A stretch of 64,000 bases of DNA from Brevirhabdus sp. (lineage in GTDB: Bacteria > Pseudomonadota > Alphaproteobacteria > Rhodobacterales > Rhodobacteraceae). A program made the position numbers and the translations under genes. Every line of letters starts with the position of its first letter. Position 1 is the first letter of the stretch. Location: positions 1 through 64,000 of the forward strand of contig JAGXFH010000061.1 of the NCBI GenBank assembly GCA_024637315.1, in the 5' to 3' direction. This document shows positions 8,405-18,103 of the stretch, piece after piece. The notes below the pieces were generated by a model. The model saw nothing but the letters and a program-made list of their open reading frames with translations. It was not told the origin of the DNA and ran no database searches.

Positions 8405-8429
8405 TGAACCAATACTGAAATGGTTCAGT
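8405..8429. promoter_or_regulatory. Overlapping palindromes, candidate GntR operator
   Basis: tgaacca (8405-8411) and tggttca (8421-8427) are inverted, and actgaa/ttcagt (8414-8419, 8424-8429) form a second, overlapping dyad. The site lies 39 bases before the gntR start and upstream of the divergent amiC leader. Its position suits autoregulation by the GntR protein and possibly control of both operons. Confidence 0.5.
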
Positions 8430-8467
8430 ACCAATCCTTCATTGATTCGCATTGCGCGGGGCAAGCC

Positions 8468-9172
8468 ATGACCCTCGAAGCCCGCAACCCCGACAACACC
8501 AATCGGGTCCTCATGCAGATCCGGCGGATGATCGACAGCGGCGACCTGCCCGAACATCCGCGGCTGCCGAACGAACGCGAACTTTCGACCAGGCTTGGCG
8601 CCGGCCGCCGGGCGGTGCGCAACGCGCTCGAGGCGCTCGAGGCCGAGGGCCTGATCTGGCGGCGCCAGGGCAAGGGCACCTTCCTGGGGCTGCCGCCGGA
8701 CCCGGCAGGCGCGCTTGTCGCCGAGATCGTGCCGGCCTCCGATCCGCTCTCGGTGATGGAGGCGCGGCTGTACCTTGAACCCGGCCTGGCAGAGCTGTGC
8801 GCCCGGCGCGCCACCGGCGAGGATGTCGAGCGGCTGCGGGCGCTGGCGGACCGTGTCGCGGCAAGCGGCGATGCCGATTCGAGGGAACTGTGGGACGGCG
8901 CTTTGCACCGGCTGATCGCCCGCATCGCCGACAACCGGCTGCTGCTGACGGCGTTTTCGCTGATGGACGAGGTGCGGATGAACGAAAAGTGGCAGCGCGA
9001 CCGGCAGCGCGCCCGCTCTGCCGAGAAACTGGCGCTTTACGCCAGGCAGCACAGAAAGATCATCGAAGCGATCGAGGCCCGCGACGGGCCGGGCGCGCGC
9101 CAGGCGATGACCGACCATCTGAACGAGCTGTCCGGAAACCTGCGCGCCTCGATGGCGGAGGATGACGGATGA
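8468..9172 (+). CDS. GntR-family (FadR/FCD) transcriptional regulator
   Basis: 234 residues. Residues 8-75 form the GntR winged helix (ERELSTRLGAGRRAVRNALE then GLIWRRQGKGTFLG), and the rest is an all-helical FCD effector domain with its metal-binding pattern (LHRLIARIADN, RQHRKIIEAIEARD). ATG at 8468 is preferred over an in-frame ATG at 8420 because the latter lies inside the palindromic operator. The stop overlaps the ATPase start as ATGA, making this the first gene of the transporter operon, so it probably autoregulates uptake in response to a small acid or peptide breakdown product. Confidence 0.88.
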   Translation: MTLEARNPDNTNRVLMQIRRMIDSGDLPEHPRLPNERELSTRLGAGRRAVRNALEALEAEGLIWRRQGKGTFLGLPPDPAGALVAEIVPASDPLSVMEARLYLEPGLAELCARRATGEDVERLRALADRVAASGDADSRELWDGALHRLIARIADNRLLLTAFSLMDEVRMNEKWQRDRQRARSAEKLALYARQHRKIIEAIEARDGPGARQAMTDHLNELSGNLRASMAEDDG

Positions 9173-10179
9173 CACCTGACGCGCCGCCGCTGCTCGAGGT
9201 CCGCAACCTCTCGATCCGGGTCGCCAACGCGCGCAGCAATCTGGTCGATGACGTCTCGTTCTCGCTGCAACCGGGTCGCACGCTTTGCATCGTCGGCGAG
9301 TCCGGCTGCGGCAAAAGCCAGACCGCGCTGGCGTTGATGGGGCTGCTGGCCTCGCCGCCGCTGTCGGTCACCGGCGGCACCGCGCTTTTCAACGGCCGTG
9401 ATCTGCTGTCCCTCCCCCAGGCCGAGAAACAGCGCATCCGAGGCGACCGGATGGCGATGATCTTTCAGGAACCGATGAGCTCGCTGAACCCGGTGCTGCG
9501 GATCGGCGAACAGATCGCCGAGGCGGTGCGGCGGCACCGGGGGGTCAGCAACTCGGTGGCCCGCGCGCGGGCGCTGGAAATGCTTGAAAAGGTGCGGATC
9601 CCGGCGGCCGGCAAACGCCTCGACGAATTTCCGCATCAGCTTTCCGGCGGGATGCGCCAGCGGGCGATGATCGCGATGGCCCTGGCCAACGACCCCGAAC
9701 TGCTGCTGGCCGACGAACCGACCACCGCGCTGGATGTGACGATCCAGGCGCAGATCCTCGACCTGATGCGCACGCTGCAGGCGGAACTGGGAACCGCGAT
9801 GATCCTGATCACCCACGATCTGGGCGTGGTGGCCGAGATGGCCGACGAGGTCGCGGTGATGTATGCCGGCCGGATCGTCGAGATCGGCGCGACGCAGGAC
9901 ATCTTCGACGATCCGCAACACCCCTACACGATCGGGCTGATGAGCTCGATGCCCGCCCTGGGTCGGCGCAGCGAACGGCTGGTGACGATACCGGGCAGGG
10001 TGCCCTCGGCCACCGACATGCCGGATGGCTGCCGGTTCGCCTCGCGCTGTCCGTTCCGCATCGGGATCTGCGCCCGCACGCCGGAGCTGAGCAATCCGGG
10101 CGGATCGCACCGCGTCGCCTGCTGGCGCGCACCGATCGAAGAGACCTATCTGCAGCCACAGGAGGCGCAGCCCGCATGA
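9169..10179 (+). CDS. Oligopeptide ABC transporter ATPase, DppD type
   Basis: 336 residues with Walker [18 protein letters not shown]-loop [12 protein letters not shown], signature [15 protein letters not shown], Walker [14 protein letters not shown] and a C-terminal oligopeptide-transporter tail ([20 protein letters not shown]) holding the conserved cysteines of the family. It overlaps gntR and the next ATPase by ATGA on both sides. With the DppF-type partner it powers the importer encoded at 12.9-14.7 kb. Confidence 0.94.
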   Translation: MTPDAPPLLEVRNLSIRVANARSNLVDDVSFSLQPGRTLCIVGESGCGKSQTALALMGLLASPPLSVTGGTALFNGRDLLSLPQAEKQRIRGDRMAMIFQEPMSSLNPVLRIGEQIAEAVRRHRGVSNSVARARALEMLEKVRIPAAGKRLDEFPHQLSGGMRQRAMIAMALANDPELLLADEPTTALDVTIQAQILDLMRTLQAELGTAMILITHDLGVVAEMADEVAVMYAGRIVEIGATQDIFDDPQHPYTIGLMSSMPALGRRSERLVTIPGRVPSATDMPDGCRFASRCPFRIGICARTPELSNPGGSHRVACWRAPIEETYLQPQEAQPA

Positions 10180-11261
10180 CCCGGAACGACATCATCCTGG
10201 AAGCCCGCGGGCTGAAACGGCGCTTCGTCACCCACAAGCCGCTGTTCGGCAAGCCGACCGAGGTCCGCGCCGTGGACGGCGTCGACCTGCAGGTGCGGCG
10301 CGGCGAGACCCTGGCCATCGTCGGCGAATCCGGCTGCGGCAAGTCCACGCTGGCCCGGCTGCTGGTGCGGCTGATCGAGCCTTCGGGCGGCACCGTCCAC
10401 TACGAGGGCCGCGAGATCGGCGCTCTTGGCGATGCGGCGATGCGCGGCTTGCGGCGCGATCTGCAGTTCATCTTTCAGGATCCGTTCGCCTCGCTCAATC
10501 CGCGCATGACGGTCGGCGCGCTGATCGAAGAGCCGCTGCGCGCCCACGGCATCGGCGATGCCGCCGCGCGGCGCGACCAGGCGGCGCAGATGCTGACCCG
10601 TGTCGGTCTTTCGCCGCGGCACGCCGACCGCTACCCGCACGAATTCTCGGGCGGCCAGCGGCAGCGCATCGGCATCGCGCGGGCGCTGGCCTGCGGCCCG
10701 AAGGTGGTGATCGGCGACGAACCGGTCAGCGCGCTGGACGTGTCGATCCAGGCGCAGGTGGTGAACCTGCTGGAAGACCTCAAGCAGGAATTCGAACTGA
10801 CGCTGATCGTCATCGCCCATGACCTGTCGGTGATCCGCCACATGGCCGACCGCGTCGCGGTGATGTATCTGGGCCAGCTGGTCGAGATCGCCCGTACCGA
10901 GGACCTGTTCCGCGCGCCGCGGCACCCCTATACCGAGGCGCTGCTGGCCGCGATCCCGCTGCCGCAATACGGCGCCCGCAAGGTCAAGGTCTCGATCGAG
11001 GGCGACCCGCCCGACCCGATCGCGCCGCCGCCGGGTTGCCGCTTTCACACCCGTTGCCCCTATGCCATCGCCGCCTGCCAGACGGACCGCCCCGCGCTGC
11101 GCGACCTCGAACCGGGCCACAGCGTCGCCTGCCTGCGCGCCGAAGAGCTGGACCTGACCGGAACCGCCGACGCCGAGCGGTCGCACAACCCCGCCACCGA
11201 GCGGCGCTTTCGCCTCTATCGCGAGGCCCGACACGAGGAACTGCAGTCAACCCCAACCTGA
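10176..11261 (+). CDS. Oligopeptide ABC transporter ATPase, DppF type
   Basis: 361 residues with Walker [17 protein letters not shown]-loop [14 protein letters not shown], signature [15 protein letters not shown], Walker [15 protein letters not shown] and the Cys-containing tail [20 protein letters not shown]. The starting motif [20 protein letters not shown] is typical of DppF. It is coupled to the preceding ATPase by a four-base overlap. Functional partner of the DppD-type subunit. Confidence 0.94.
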   Translation: MTRNDIILEARGLKRRFVTHKPLFGKPTEVRAVDGVDLQVRRGETLAIVGESGCGKSTLARLLVRLIEPSGGTVHYEGREIGALGDAAMRGLRRDLQFIFQDPFASLNPRMTVGALIEEPLRAHGIGDAAARRDQAAQMLTRVGLSPRHADRYPHEFSGGQRQRIGIARALACGPKVVIGDEPVSALDVSIQAQVVNLLEDLKQEFELTLIVIAHDLSVIRHMADRVAVMYLGQLVEIARTEDLFRAPRHPYTEALLAAIPLPQYGARKVKVSIEGDPPDPIAPPPGCRFHTRCPYAIAACQTDRPALRDLEPGHSVACLRAEELDLTGTADAERSHNPATERRFRLYREARHEELQSTPT

Positions 11262-11292
11262 AGTCCAACCACCAACCGGAGAGGAACACCCA

Positions 11293-12801
11293 ATGTCATA
11301 CAAAAGGATGCTTGCCCTGACCGCCGCGCTGATGATCGGCGCGCCGTTCGCCCAGGCCGCGGATCTGCGGATCGGCCTGGCCGAGGACCCAGATGTTCTG
11401 GACCCCGATCAGTCGCGCACGTTCGTCGGGCGGATCGTCTACGCCGCGCTTTGCGACAAGCTGGTCGATATCACGCCGGATCTGCAGATCATCCCGCAGC
11501 TTGCGACCGAATGGGAATGGTCGGATGACGGCAAGGTGCTGACCATGAAGTTGCGCGAAGGCGTGACCTTCCATGACGGCGAGCCGTTCAACGCCACCGC
11601 CGTGGCCGCCAATATCGACCGCAGCCAGAACCTTGACGAAAGCCGCCGCAAGTCCGAGGTCGCCTCGATCGCATCGACCGAGGTCGTCGACGACCTGACC
11701 ATCAGGATCAACCTGACCAATGCCGACGCGACCCTGATCGCGCAGCTGGCCGACCGGGCGGGGATGATGATGTCGCCCAAGGCCGCTGCAGAGGCCGGGG
11801 CCGATTTCGCCAACAACCTGGTCTGCTCGGGCCCGTTCAAGTTCAAAGAGCGGGTGCAGCAGGATCGCATCGTGCTGGAGAAGTTCGCCGACTACTGGAA
11901 CGCGGACCAGATCAATTTCGACACCGTCACCTATCTGCCGATCACCGACGGCACCGTGCGGCTGGCCAACCTGCGGGCCGGCGATGTCGACATCATCGAA
12001 CGGCTTGCGGCGACGGACGTGACCTCGGTCAGGGCCGATGACAACCTGCAACTGGAAATGGCCGTATCGCTTGGCTACCAGGGCATCACGGTCAACGTGA
12101 ACAACGGCGACCGCGCGCAGAACCCGCTGGGGCAGGATGCCCGCGTGCGCCGCGCGCTGTCGCTGGCGATCGACCGCGAGGCGCTGAACCAGGTCGTGTT
12201 CGAAGGGGTGATGGCCGCCGGCAACCAGCCGTTCCCGCCGACCTCGCCGTGGTATTCCACAGCCCATCCGATCCCGGCGCGCGACGTCGAGGCGGCCAAG
12301 GCGCTGCTTGCCGATGCCGGTGTCGAAACCGTCGAGGTCGAGTTGCAGCTGTCCACCGATCCGGTGGCCCAGCAGGTCGGACAGGTGATCCAGGCGATGG
12401 CCGCAGAGGCGGGCTTTGACGTCAAGATCGTCGCCAAGGAATTCGCCACCCAGCTGAGCGAGCAGACGGCCGGCAATTACGAGGCCAGCCAGATCGGCTG
12501 GTCGGGCCGCGTCGATCCCGACGGCAACATCCACCAGTTCATGACCTGCGACGGCGGCATCAACGACTCCAAGTACTGCAATCCCGCGGTGGACGAGTTG
12601 CTGAACGCCGCCCGCACGTCGAACATCGTGGAAGAGCGCAAGGCCGACTATGACGCGGCGCTGGCGATCCTCGCCGAGGACATGCCGATCATCTACCTCT
12701 ACCACCAGACCTGGATCTGGGCGCTGGCCGGCAAGGTTCAGGGCTACACCCCCTACCCCGACGGGATGATCCGCCTGGAAGGTGTAAGCTTCGCCGAATA
12801 G
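11293..12801 (+). CDS. Oligopeptide-type ABC transporter substrate-binding protein
   Basis: 502 residues of family SBP_bac_5 with a Sec signal peptide (MSYKRMLALTAALMIGAPFA, cleavage after AQA). The mature part has LAEDPDVLDPDQSRTFVGRI, the MKLREGVTFHDGEPFNATAV motif and VRRALSLAIDREALNQVVF. A GGAGAGGAA ribosome binding site precedes ATG. Its operon also encodes gamma-glutamyltransferase, recalling glutathione importers of the GsiB type that sit beside peptidases, so glutathione or gamma-glutamyl peptides are a reasonable candidate substrate, by inference only. A perfect hairpin follows the stop. Confidence 0.92.
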   Translation: MSYKRMLALTAALMIGAPFAQAADLRIGLAEDPDVLDPDQSRTFVGRIVYAALCDKLVDITPDLQIIPQLATEWEWSDDGKVLTMKLREGVTFHDGEPFNATAVAANIDRSQNLDESRRKSEVASIASTEVVDDLTIRINLTNADATLIAQLADRAGMMMSPKAAAEAGADFANNLVCSGPFKFKERVQQDRIVLEKFADYWNADQINFDTVTYLPITDGTVRLANLRAGDVDIIERLAATDVTSVRADDNLQLEMAVSLGYQGITVNVNNGDRAQNPLGQDARVRRALSLAIDREALNQVVFEGVMAAGNQPFPPTSPWYSTAHPIPARDVEAAKALLADAGVETVEVELQLSTDPVAQQVGQVIQAMAAEAGFDVKIVAKEFATQLSEQTAGNYEASQIGWSGRVDPDGNIHQFMTCDGGINDSKYCNPAVDELLNAARTSNIVEERKADYDAALAILAEDMPIIYLYHQTWIWALAGKVQGYTPYPDGMIRLEGVSFAE

Positions 12802-12816
12802 GCCGATAACAAGACC

Positions 12817-12840
12817 GGCCCGGCGGCGCGCCGCCGGGCC
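12817..12840 (+). terminator. Hairpin after the binding-protein gene
   Basis: ggcccggcggcg and its exact complement abut to form a 24-base perfect palindrome 16 bases after the binding-protein stop. There is no T-run, and permease genes continue downstream, so it is more likely an mRNA-stabilising or partial-termination hairpin that raises binding-protein expression relative to the permeases. Confidence 0.6.
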
Positions 12841-12873
12841 GCCAGACCCCGAAACCGAACAGCGGAGCGCAAG

Positions 12874-13818
12874 ATGTTGTCCTTTATCGGACGCCGGATC
12901 CTGATCGCGATACCGACGGTGCTGCTGATCTCGGTCTTCGTGTTCTTCATGCAAAAGCTGCTGCCGGGCGATCCGGTGCTGGCGCTGGCAGGCGAGGACC
13001 GGAACCCCGAGATCCTTGAATTCCTGCGCGAAAAGTACCGGCTGAACGACCCGCTTTACGTGCAGTATTTCACCTGGATCGGCAATGCGCTGCAGGGCGA
13101 CCTGGGAATATCGCTGCGCACCCAGCAGCCGGTCCTGACACTGATCGGGCAGAAGCTGCCGGTCACCATCCAGCTGGCCGTCATGGCGCTGATCATCGCC
13201 ATCGTCATCGGCGTTCCGGCCGGCATCGTGTCGGCGTACCGCAAGGGGACATGGGTGGACTGGCTGGCCAACATCCTTGCGCTTTCAGGGCTGTCGGTGC
13301 CGAATTTCTGGCTTGGGATCATGCTGATCCTGCTGGTTTCGGTCAAACTTGGCTGGCTGCCCGCCTCGGGCTACCAGCCCTTCCTCGACGACCCGCTGCA
13401 ATCCATCCGCACCATGCTGATGCCCGCCTTCGTGCTGGGCACCGGGCTTGCCGCGACGCTGATGCGGCACACCCGCTCGGCGATGCTGGGGGTACTGAAA
13501 TCCGACTATGTGCGGACCGCGCGCGCCAAGGGGCTGAGCGAGACGACGGTGGTCGTCAAGCATGCGCTGCGCAATGCGCTGGTGCCGATCGTCACGGTGG
13601 TCACGCTGCTGTTCGGAGAGCTTCTGGCCGGCGCGGTGCTGACCGAACAGATCTTCACCATCCCCGGCTTCGGCAAGCTTGTCGTCGATGCCGTCTTCAA
13701 CCGCGACTACGCGGTGGTGCAGGGCATCGTGCTGTGCACCGCCATCGCCTTCATCGCGATGAACATCCTGGCCGACGCGCTCTATCGCGTCCTGAACCCG
13801 AGGATGCGCAACTCATGA
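12874..13818 (+). CDS. ABC transporter permease, DppB type
   Basis: 314 residues beginning MLSFIGRRILIAIPTVLLIS, with the DppB hallmarks FFMQKLLPGDPVLALAGED and the EAA loop TARAKGLSETTVVVKHALRN. Six membrane segments are visible. A GGAG ribosome binding site precedes the start. Its stop overlaps the next permease start (ATGA), coupling synthesis of the two inner-membrane subunits. Confidence 0.94.
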   Translation: MLSFIGRRILIAIPTVLLISVFVFFMQKLLPGDPVLALAGEDRNPEILEFLREKYRLNDPLYVQYFTWIGNALQGDLGISLRTQQPVLTLIGQKLPVTIQLAVMALIIAIVIGVPAGIVSAYRKGTWVDWLANILALSGLSVPNFWLGIMLILLVSVKLGWLPASGYQPFLDDPLQSIRTMLMPAFVLGTGLAATLMRHTRSAMLGVLKSDYVRTARAKGLSETTVVVKHALRNALVPIVTVVTLLFGELLAGAVLTEQIFTIPGFGKLVVDAVFNRDYAVVQGIVLCTAIAFIAMNILADALYRVLNPRMRNS

Positions 13819-14693
13819 GCACCGCCAGCCACATGCCCGCCGCAGGGCTTCCAACGGCACGCCGCCGCAGCCGGGCCTGGGCGCAGCTTCGGACCAACCC
13901 CTCGGCGATGTTCGGCGCCGGGCTGGTCGCCTTCTTCGTCGTCGTGGCGCTTCTGGCGCCGGTCCTGCCGATCCCCGGCCCAGCGGAAACCGACTGGGCC
14001 GCGGTGCGCAAGGCGCCGTCGGCCGAGCATTGGCTGGGAACCGACGAGATCGGCCGCGACGTGCTGTCGCGGATGATCTGGGGGGCGCAGGCCTCGCTGC
14101 TGGCGGGCGTGGTCTCGGTCGCCATTGCGCTTGGCCTGGGGATTCCGCTTGGGGTCGTGGCGGGTTATCGGCGCGGCTGGACCGACGCGGTGATCTCGCG
14201 CATCACCGAGGCGCTTCTGGCCGCGCCGTTCCTGATCCTCGCAATCGCGCTGGCCGCGTTCCTTGGACCGTCGCTGCGCAACGCGATGATCGCGATCGGC
14301 CTGTCGGCGATGCCGGTCTTCATCCGCCTCGCGCGCGGCCAGACGCTTCTGGTGATGACCGAGGACTATGTCGAAAGCGCCCATGCCATCGGCCTGACCA
14401 ACGGCGCGATCATCTGGCGCTACGTGCTGCCGAACATCTTCCCGCCGCTTCTGGTGCAGGCGACGCTGACCATCGCGACGGCGATCATCGCCGAGGCCTC
14501 GCTGTCCTTCCTGGGGCTCGGCCAGCAACCCCCGGCGCCGTCCTGGGGGTCGATGCTGAACACCGCAAAGGCGTTCCTGGAACAGGCGCCCTGGATGGCG
14601 ATGTGGCCGGGGATCGCGATCTTCCTTGTCGTGCTCGGCTTCAACCTTCTGGGCGACGGATTGCGCGACGCCTTCGATCCGCGCGAAAACTGA
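13815..14693 (+). CDS. ABC transporter permease, DppC type
   Basis: 292 residues from MSTASHMPAAGLPTARRRSR; the reading frame is open far upstream but only this ATG gives the ATGA overlap with the DppB-type gene and the expected length. The protein shows the DppC motif WLGTDEIGRDVLSRMIWGAQ and the EAA loop SAHAIGLTNGAIIWRYVLPN, ending FNLLGDGLRDAFDPREN as usual for the family. It completes the second peptide-type importer. Confidence 0.94.
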   Translation: MSTASHMPAAGLPTARRRSRAWAQLRTNPSAMFGAGLVAFFVVVALLAPVLPIPGPAETDWAAVRKAPSAEHWLGTDEIGRDVLSRMIWGAQASLLAGVVSVAIALGLGIPLGVVAGYRRGWTDAVISRITEALLAAPFLILAIALAAFLGPSLRNAMIAIGLSAMPVFIRLARGQTLLVMTEDYVESAHAIGLTNGAIIWRYVLPNIFPPLLVQATLTIATAIIAEASLSFLGLGQQPPAPSWGSMLNTAKAFLEQAPWMAMWPGIAIFLVVLGFNLLGDGLRDAFDPREN

Positions 14694-14740
14694 ACGCCCG
14701 GCAAGTCCCGGCCCCCCGTGCCGCTGCCAGAGAGGACAAG

Positions 14741-16528
14741 ATGACCTTCACCACAAGACCCGAGATCACCGGCACGTTCGGCGTCGTCACCTCGACGCAC
14801 TGGATCGCCTCGGCCGTGGGCATGGCGCTGCTGGAAAAGGGTGGCACGGCCTTCGATGCCGCGGCGGGGACGGCCTTCGTGCTGCATGTGGTCGAACCGC
14901 ATCTGAACGGGCCGTTGGGCGACATGCCGGCGATCATCCGGCTGGCCGGCGACGATCGGCCAAAGGTCGTCTGCGGTCAGGGCGTGGCCCCGGCCGGCGC
15001 CACCATCGCGCATTACCGCGCCGAGGGGCTGGACATGATCCCCGGCTCGGGCCTGCTGGCGACGGTGGTTCCCGGCGCCTTCGACGCCTGGATGCTGATC
15101 CTGCGCGACCACGGGCGGCTGCCGCTGCGCGAGATCCTGGAACCCGCGATCCACTATGCCCGCCACGGCCATCCGGTGCTGCCGCGTGTCTCGGCCACCA
15201 TCGCCGGCCTGGCCGAGTTCTTCCGGGCGGAATGGCCAAGCTCGGCCGCCACCTGGCTGCCGGGCGGGTCGGCGCCGGAACCGGGCAGCCTGTTTCGCAA
15301 CCCCGACCTGGCCGACACCTGGGACCGGCTGCTGGCCGAGGCAGAGCGGGCAAGCGGGCGCGCAGCGCAGATCGAGGCTGCCCGCGCGGCGTTCTATACC
15401 GGCTTCATCGCCGAGGCGATCGACGGCTGGATGCGCGATGCCTGCGTCATGGATGCCGCGGGCGAACGCCGCCGCGGCGTGCTGACCGGGCAGGACATGG
15501 CAAGCTGGCAAGCCAGCTACGAGGAACCGCTTTCCGTCGATTACGGCGACTGGACGGTGTGGAAATGCGGACCCTGGTCGCAAGGCCCCAGCTTGCTGCA
15601 ATCGCTGCGGATCCTCGAAGGCTCCGGCATTGCCGGTCTCGACCCCGACGGCGCGGAATTCGTGCATCTGGTGACCGAGGTCATGAAGCTCTGTTTCGCC
15701 GACCGCGAAGCCTATTACGGCGATCCCGCGCACAGCCGGATCCCGACCGAAACGCTGCTGTCGCGCGACTATGCCGCCCTGCGGCGCGCGCAAGTGACCG
15801 CCAGCGCCTCGGTTGAACAGCGGCCCGGCCGGATCGCCGGGCTGGAGGGCTGGGCAAGCGCCGCGGTCGAACGCGCCCGCGGCAAGACCGAGGCGGCGGG
15901 CGTTGGCGCCGGCGAGCCGACGATGGCGCATCTGACCGAAAGGCGCGGCGATACCGTGCATATCGACGTGATCGACCGCTGGGGCAACATGATCGCGGCG
16001 ACCCCTTCGGGCGGCTGGTTGCAATCCTCGCCGGTCGTGCCGGGGCTGGGAATGGCGCTGAACAGCCGGGCGCAGATGTTCTGGCTGGACGAGGGGTTGG
16101 CCAGTTCGCTTGCGCCGGGCCGTCGCCCGCGCACGACGCTTTCGCCGTCGATGGCGGGGCCGGGCGGCACGGCGACGCTGGCCTTCGGAACGCCGGGCGG
16201 CGACCAGCAGGACCAATGGCAGCTGATCTACTTCCTGCGGCTCGTGCATGGCGCGCTGAACCTGCAGCAGGCGATCGACGCGCCGCTGTTTCACACCGCG
16301 CATTTCCAGTCGTCGTTCTATCCGCGTGCCGCGATGCCCGGTCACCTGATGATCGAACCGGCATTCGGCGCGGCGGTGATCGACGATCTGCGCGGCCGCG
16401 GCCATGCGGTGGACGTCGCCGAACCCTGGACGGTGGGCCGCCTGACCGCCGCAAGCCGCGATGCTTCGGGCATCCTGCGCGCGGCGGCGACGCCGCGGCT
16501 GATGCAGGCCTATGCCATCGGACGCTGA
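14741..16528 (+). CDS. ggt: Gamma-glutamyltransferase family protein (Ntn hydrolase)
   Basis: 595 residues from ATG at 14741 behind an AGAGAGGA ribosome binding site. The predicted autocatalytic cleavage site is before Thr405 in GDTVHIDVIDRWGNMIAATP, giving a large subunit of about 404 and a small subunit of about 190 residues. The N-terminus lacks a signal peptide, so the enzyme is probably cytoplasmic. GGT-family enzymes remove or transfer gamma-glutamyl groups from glutathione and related amides. It follows the dpp-type transporter genes by 47 bases and is probably in the same operon, suggesting it acts on the imported compound. Some relatives are cephalosporin acylases or act on other amides, so the substrate is open. 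Confidence 0.88.
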   Translation: MTFTTRPEITGTFGVVTSTHWIASAVGMALLEKGGTAFDAAAGTAFVLHVVEPHLNGPLGDMPAIIRLAGDDRPKVVCGQGVAPAGATIAHYRAEGLDMIPGSGLLATVVPGAFDAWMLILRDHGRLPLREILEPAIHYARHGHPVLPRVSATIAGLAEFFRAEWPSSAATWLPGGSAPEPGSLFRNPDLADTWDRLLAEAERASGRAAQIEAARAAFYTGFIAEAIDGWMRDACVMDAAGERRRGVLTGQDMASWQASYEEPLSVDYGDWTVWKCGPWSQGPSLLQSLRILEGSGIAGLDPDGAEFVHLVTEVMKLCFADREAYYGDPAHSRIPTETLLSRDYAALRRAQVTASASVEQRPGRIAGLEGWASAAVERARGKTEAAGVGAGEPTMAHLTERRGDTVHIDVIDRWGNMIAATPSGGWLQSSPVVPGLGMALNSRAQMFWLDEGLASSLAPGRRPRTTLSPSMAGPGGTATLAFGTPGGDQQDQWQLIYFLRLVHGALNLQQAIDAPLFHTAHFQSSFYPRAAMPGHLMIEPAFGAAVIDDLRGRGHAVDVAEPWTVGRLTAASRDASGILRAAATPRLMQAYAIGR

Positions 16529-16543
16529 GAAGGAGCCCGACCC

Positions 16544-17296
16544 ATGACCTATTCCATCGTCGCCCGCGACGCCGCGACCAACCAGTACGGTGTCGCCGTC
16601 GCCAGCCGCTTTTTCGCCGTCGGCGCCTTGGTGCCGCATCTGCGGGGCGGCCGTTGCGCGGTCGCCACGCAGGCCTTCGTCAACCCGCTCTGGGGGCTCG
16701 AGGCGGCGCGGCGGCTGGCCGCGGGCGAAGCCGCCGATGCCGTTCTGGCGGATCTGGTCGCGCGCGATGCCGGACAGGCGCAGCGACAGATCCACATGAT
16801 CGACGCCGCCGGGCGCTCGGCGGCGCATACCGGATCTGACTGCATCGATTGGTGCGGCCACCGCATCGCCACGGACGTATCGGTCGCCGGCAACATGCTG
16901 GCCGGACCCGGCGTCGTCGCGGCGACGCTCGACGCCTATCAGGGCAACAGCGACCTGCCCTTCGCCGAACGGCTGATGACCGCGATGGAGGCCGGGCAGG
17001 CCGCCGGCGGCGACAAGCGCGGCCGGCAATCGGCGGCCCTGCGCATCCACCGGACCGAGGATTACCCCTGGATCGACCTTCGCGCCGACGACCATCCCGA
17101 CCCGCTGGCCGAATTGCGGCGGCTCTACGATGTGGCCGGGGAACGCTACCTGCACGTCGCCCAGACAATGCCGACCACCGGCAATTTCTCGGGCATGACC
17201 GACCGCGCCCCGCTTGATGCCGCGATCGCGGCGGAAGAGGCCCGCCGCAAGGCCGAAGGCCGCCAAAGCCGCTCTTTCGCGACCGAGCCCGAGTAA
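16544..17296 (+). CDS. DUF1028 family protein (putative Ntn-type hydrolase)
   Basis: 250 residues starting MTYSIVARDAATNQYGVAVA, the hallmark of DUF1028, whose fold is Ntn-hydrolase-like; SRFFAVGALVPHLRGGRCAV and ATQAFVNPLWG follow as usual. It has a GAAGGAG ribosome binding site 15 bases after the ggt stop and closes the operon. DUF1028 genes often sit beside peptide ABC transporters and aminohydrolases; no reaction is established, and a role in processing a gamma-glutamyl or amide compound is inference. Confidence 0.85.
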   Translation: MTYSIVARDAATNQYGVAVASRFFAVGALVPHLRGGRCAVATQAFVNPLWGLEAARRLAAGEAADAVLADLVARDAGQAQRQIHMIDAAGRSAAHTGSDCIDWCGHRIATDVSVAGNMLAGPGVVAATLDAYQGNSDLPFAERLMTAMEAGQAAGGDKRGRQSAALRIHRTEDYPWIDLRADDHPDPLAELRRLYDVAGERYLHVAQTMPTTGNFSGMTDRAPLDAAIAAEEARRKAEGRQSRSFATEPE

Positions 17297-17326
17297 CGCC
17301 CCGACGCTGCCGCGACGCGGGCCGCC

Positions 17327-18103
17327 TTACCGTCTGACCGGCACGCGTTCCTCCAGCTTGCGGAAGATCAGCGCCAGCACGCCGGCGATCGCCAGATAGA
17401 ACAGCGCCAGCAGCAGCAGCGGTTCGTAGACGATGAACGTGTCCTGCCGCACCCGCGAGGCGACGGCATACATCTCGACGATGGCGATGGTGGCGACAAG
17501 CGGCGTCGCCTTCAGCTGCAGGATCGTCTCTCCGCCCAGGGTCGGCAGCGCGGTCTGGATCGCCTGCGGCAGCCAGATCCGGCGGAACTTGGTGAATCGC
17601 GACATCCCGAAAGCCTCGGCGGCCTCCAGCTGGCCCCGCGGCACGCTGGCGAAAGCGCCGCGCATCACCTCGCCCTCGTAGCCGGCATAGGACATCGTCA
17701 GCGCGAAGATCGCATAGGGCCAGGCCTGCCGCAGATAGGGCCACAGCTCGCTTTCGCGGATCCACGGATATTCCGGAAACAGCGAGCCGAGCCCGTAATA
17801 GATCAGCCAGATCTGCAAAAGCAGCGGCGTGCCCCGGATCACCGTGCAGAAGCTGCGCGCCGGGATCGACAGGTACCAGGGTCCGATCGCCTGCGCGAGG
17901 CCAAGCGGGATCGCCAGAAGAAAGCCCAGCACCACGGTGATGACCAGCAGCCAGACGGTGCGCCACAGCCCTTCCAGCGCCAGCGGCGCATAGCGCGGGA
18001 TCCAGTCCCAGCGCAGCGTGACGGCGCACCAGACGACCAGCACCGCGAACAGCGCGATCATCACGATCCGGTGCGGCCGCAGCAGGGCGCGCAGCGCGGT
18101 CAT
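17327..18103 (-). CDS. Polar amino acid ABC transporter permease (HisM/ArtM type)
   Basis: 258 residues of the HisM/GlnP family with five predicted membrane helices, the motif FCTVIRGTPLLLQIWLIYYG and the EAA loop ASVPRGQLEAAEAFGMSRFT. It overlaps the HisQ-type gene by four bases and is the last gene of a hisP-SBP-hisQ-hisM operon. Together these genes import a basic amino acid; with dimethylarginine hydrolase encoded divergently, arginine or methylarginine is the likely cargo. Confidence 0.92.
   Translation of the reverse strand: MTALRALLRPHRIVMIALFAVLVVWCAVTLRWDWIPRYAPLALEGLWRTVWLLVITVVLGFLLAIPLGLAQAIGPWYLSIPARSFCTVIRGTPLLLQIWLIYYGLGSLFPEYPWIRESELWPYLRQAWPYAIFALTMSYAGYEGEVMRGAFASVPRGQLEAAEAFGMSRFTKFRRIWLPQAIQTALPTLGGETILQLKATPLVATIAIVEMYAVASRVRQDTFIVYEPLLLLALFYLAIAGVLALIFRKLEERVPVRR

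Noticed and set aside
14420-17266. 948-codon minus-strand frame across ggt and DUF1028
   Set aside because: Spans two genuine plus-strand genes and has shadow-like composition.
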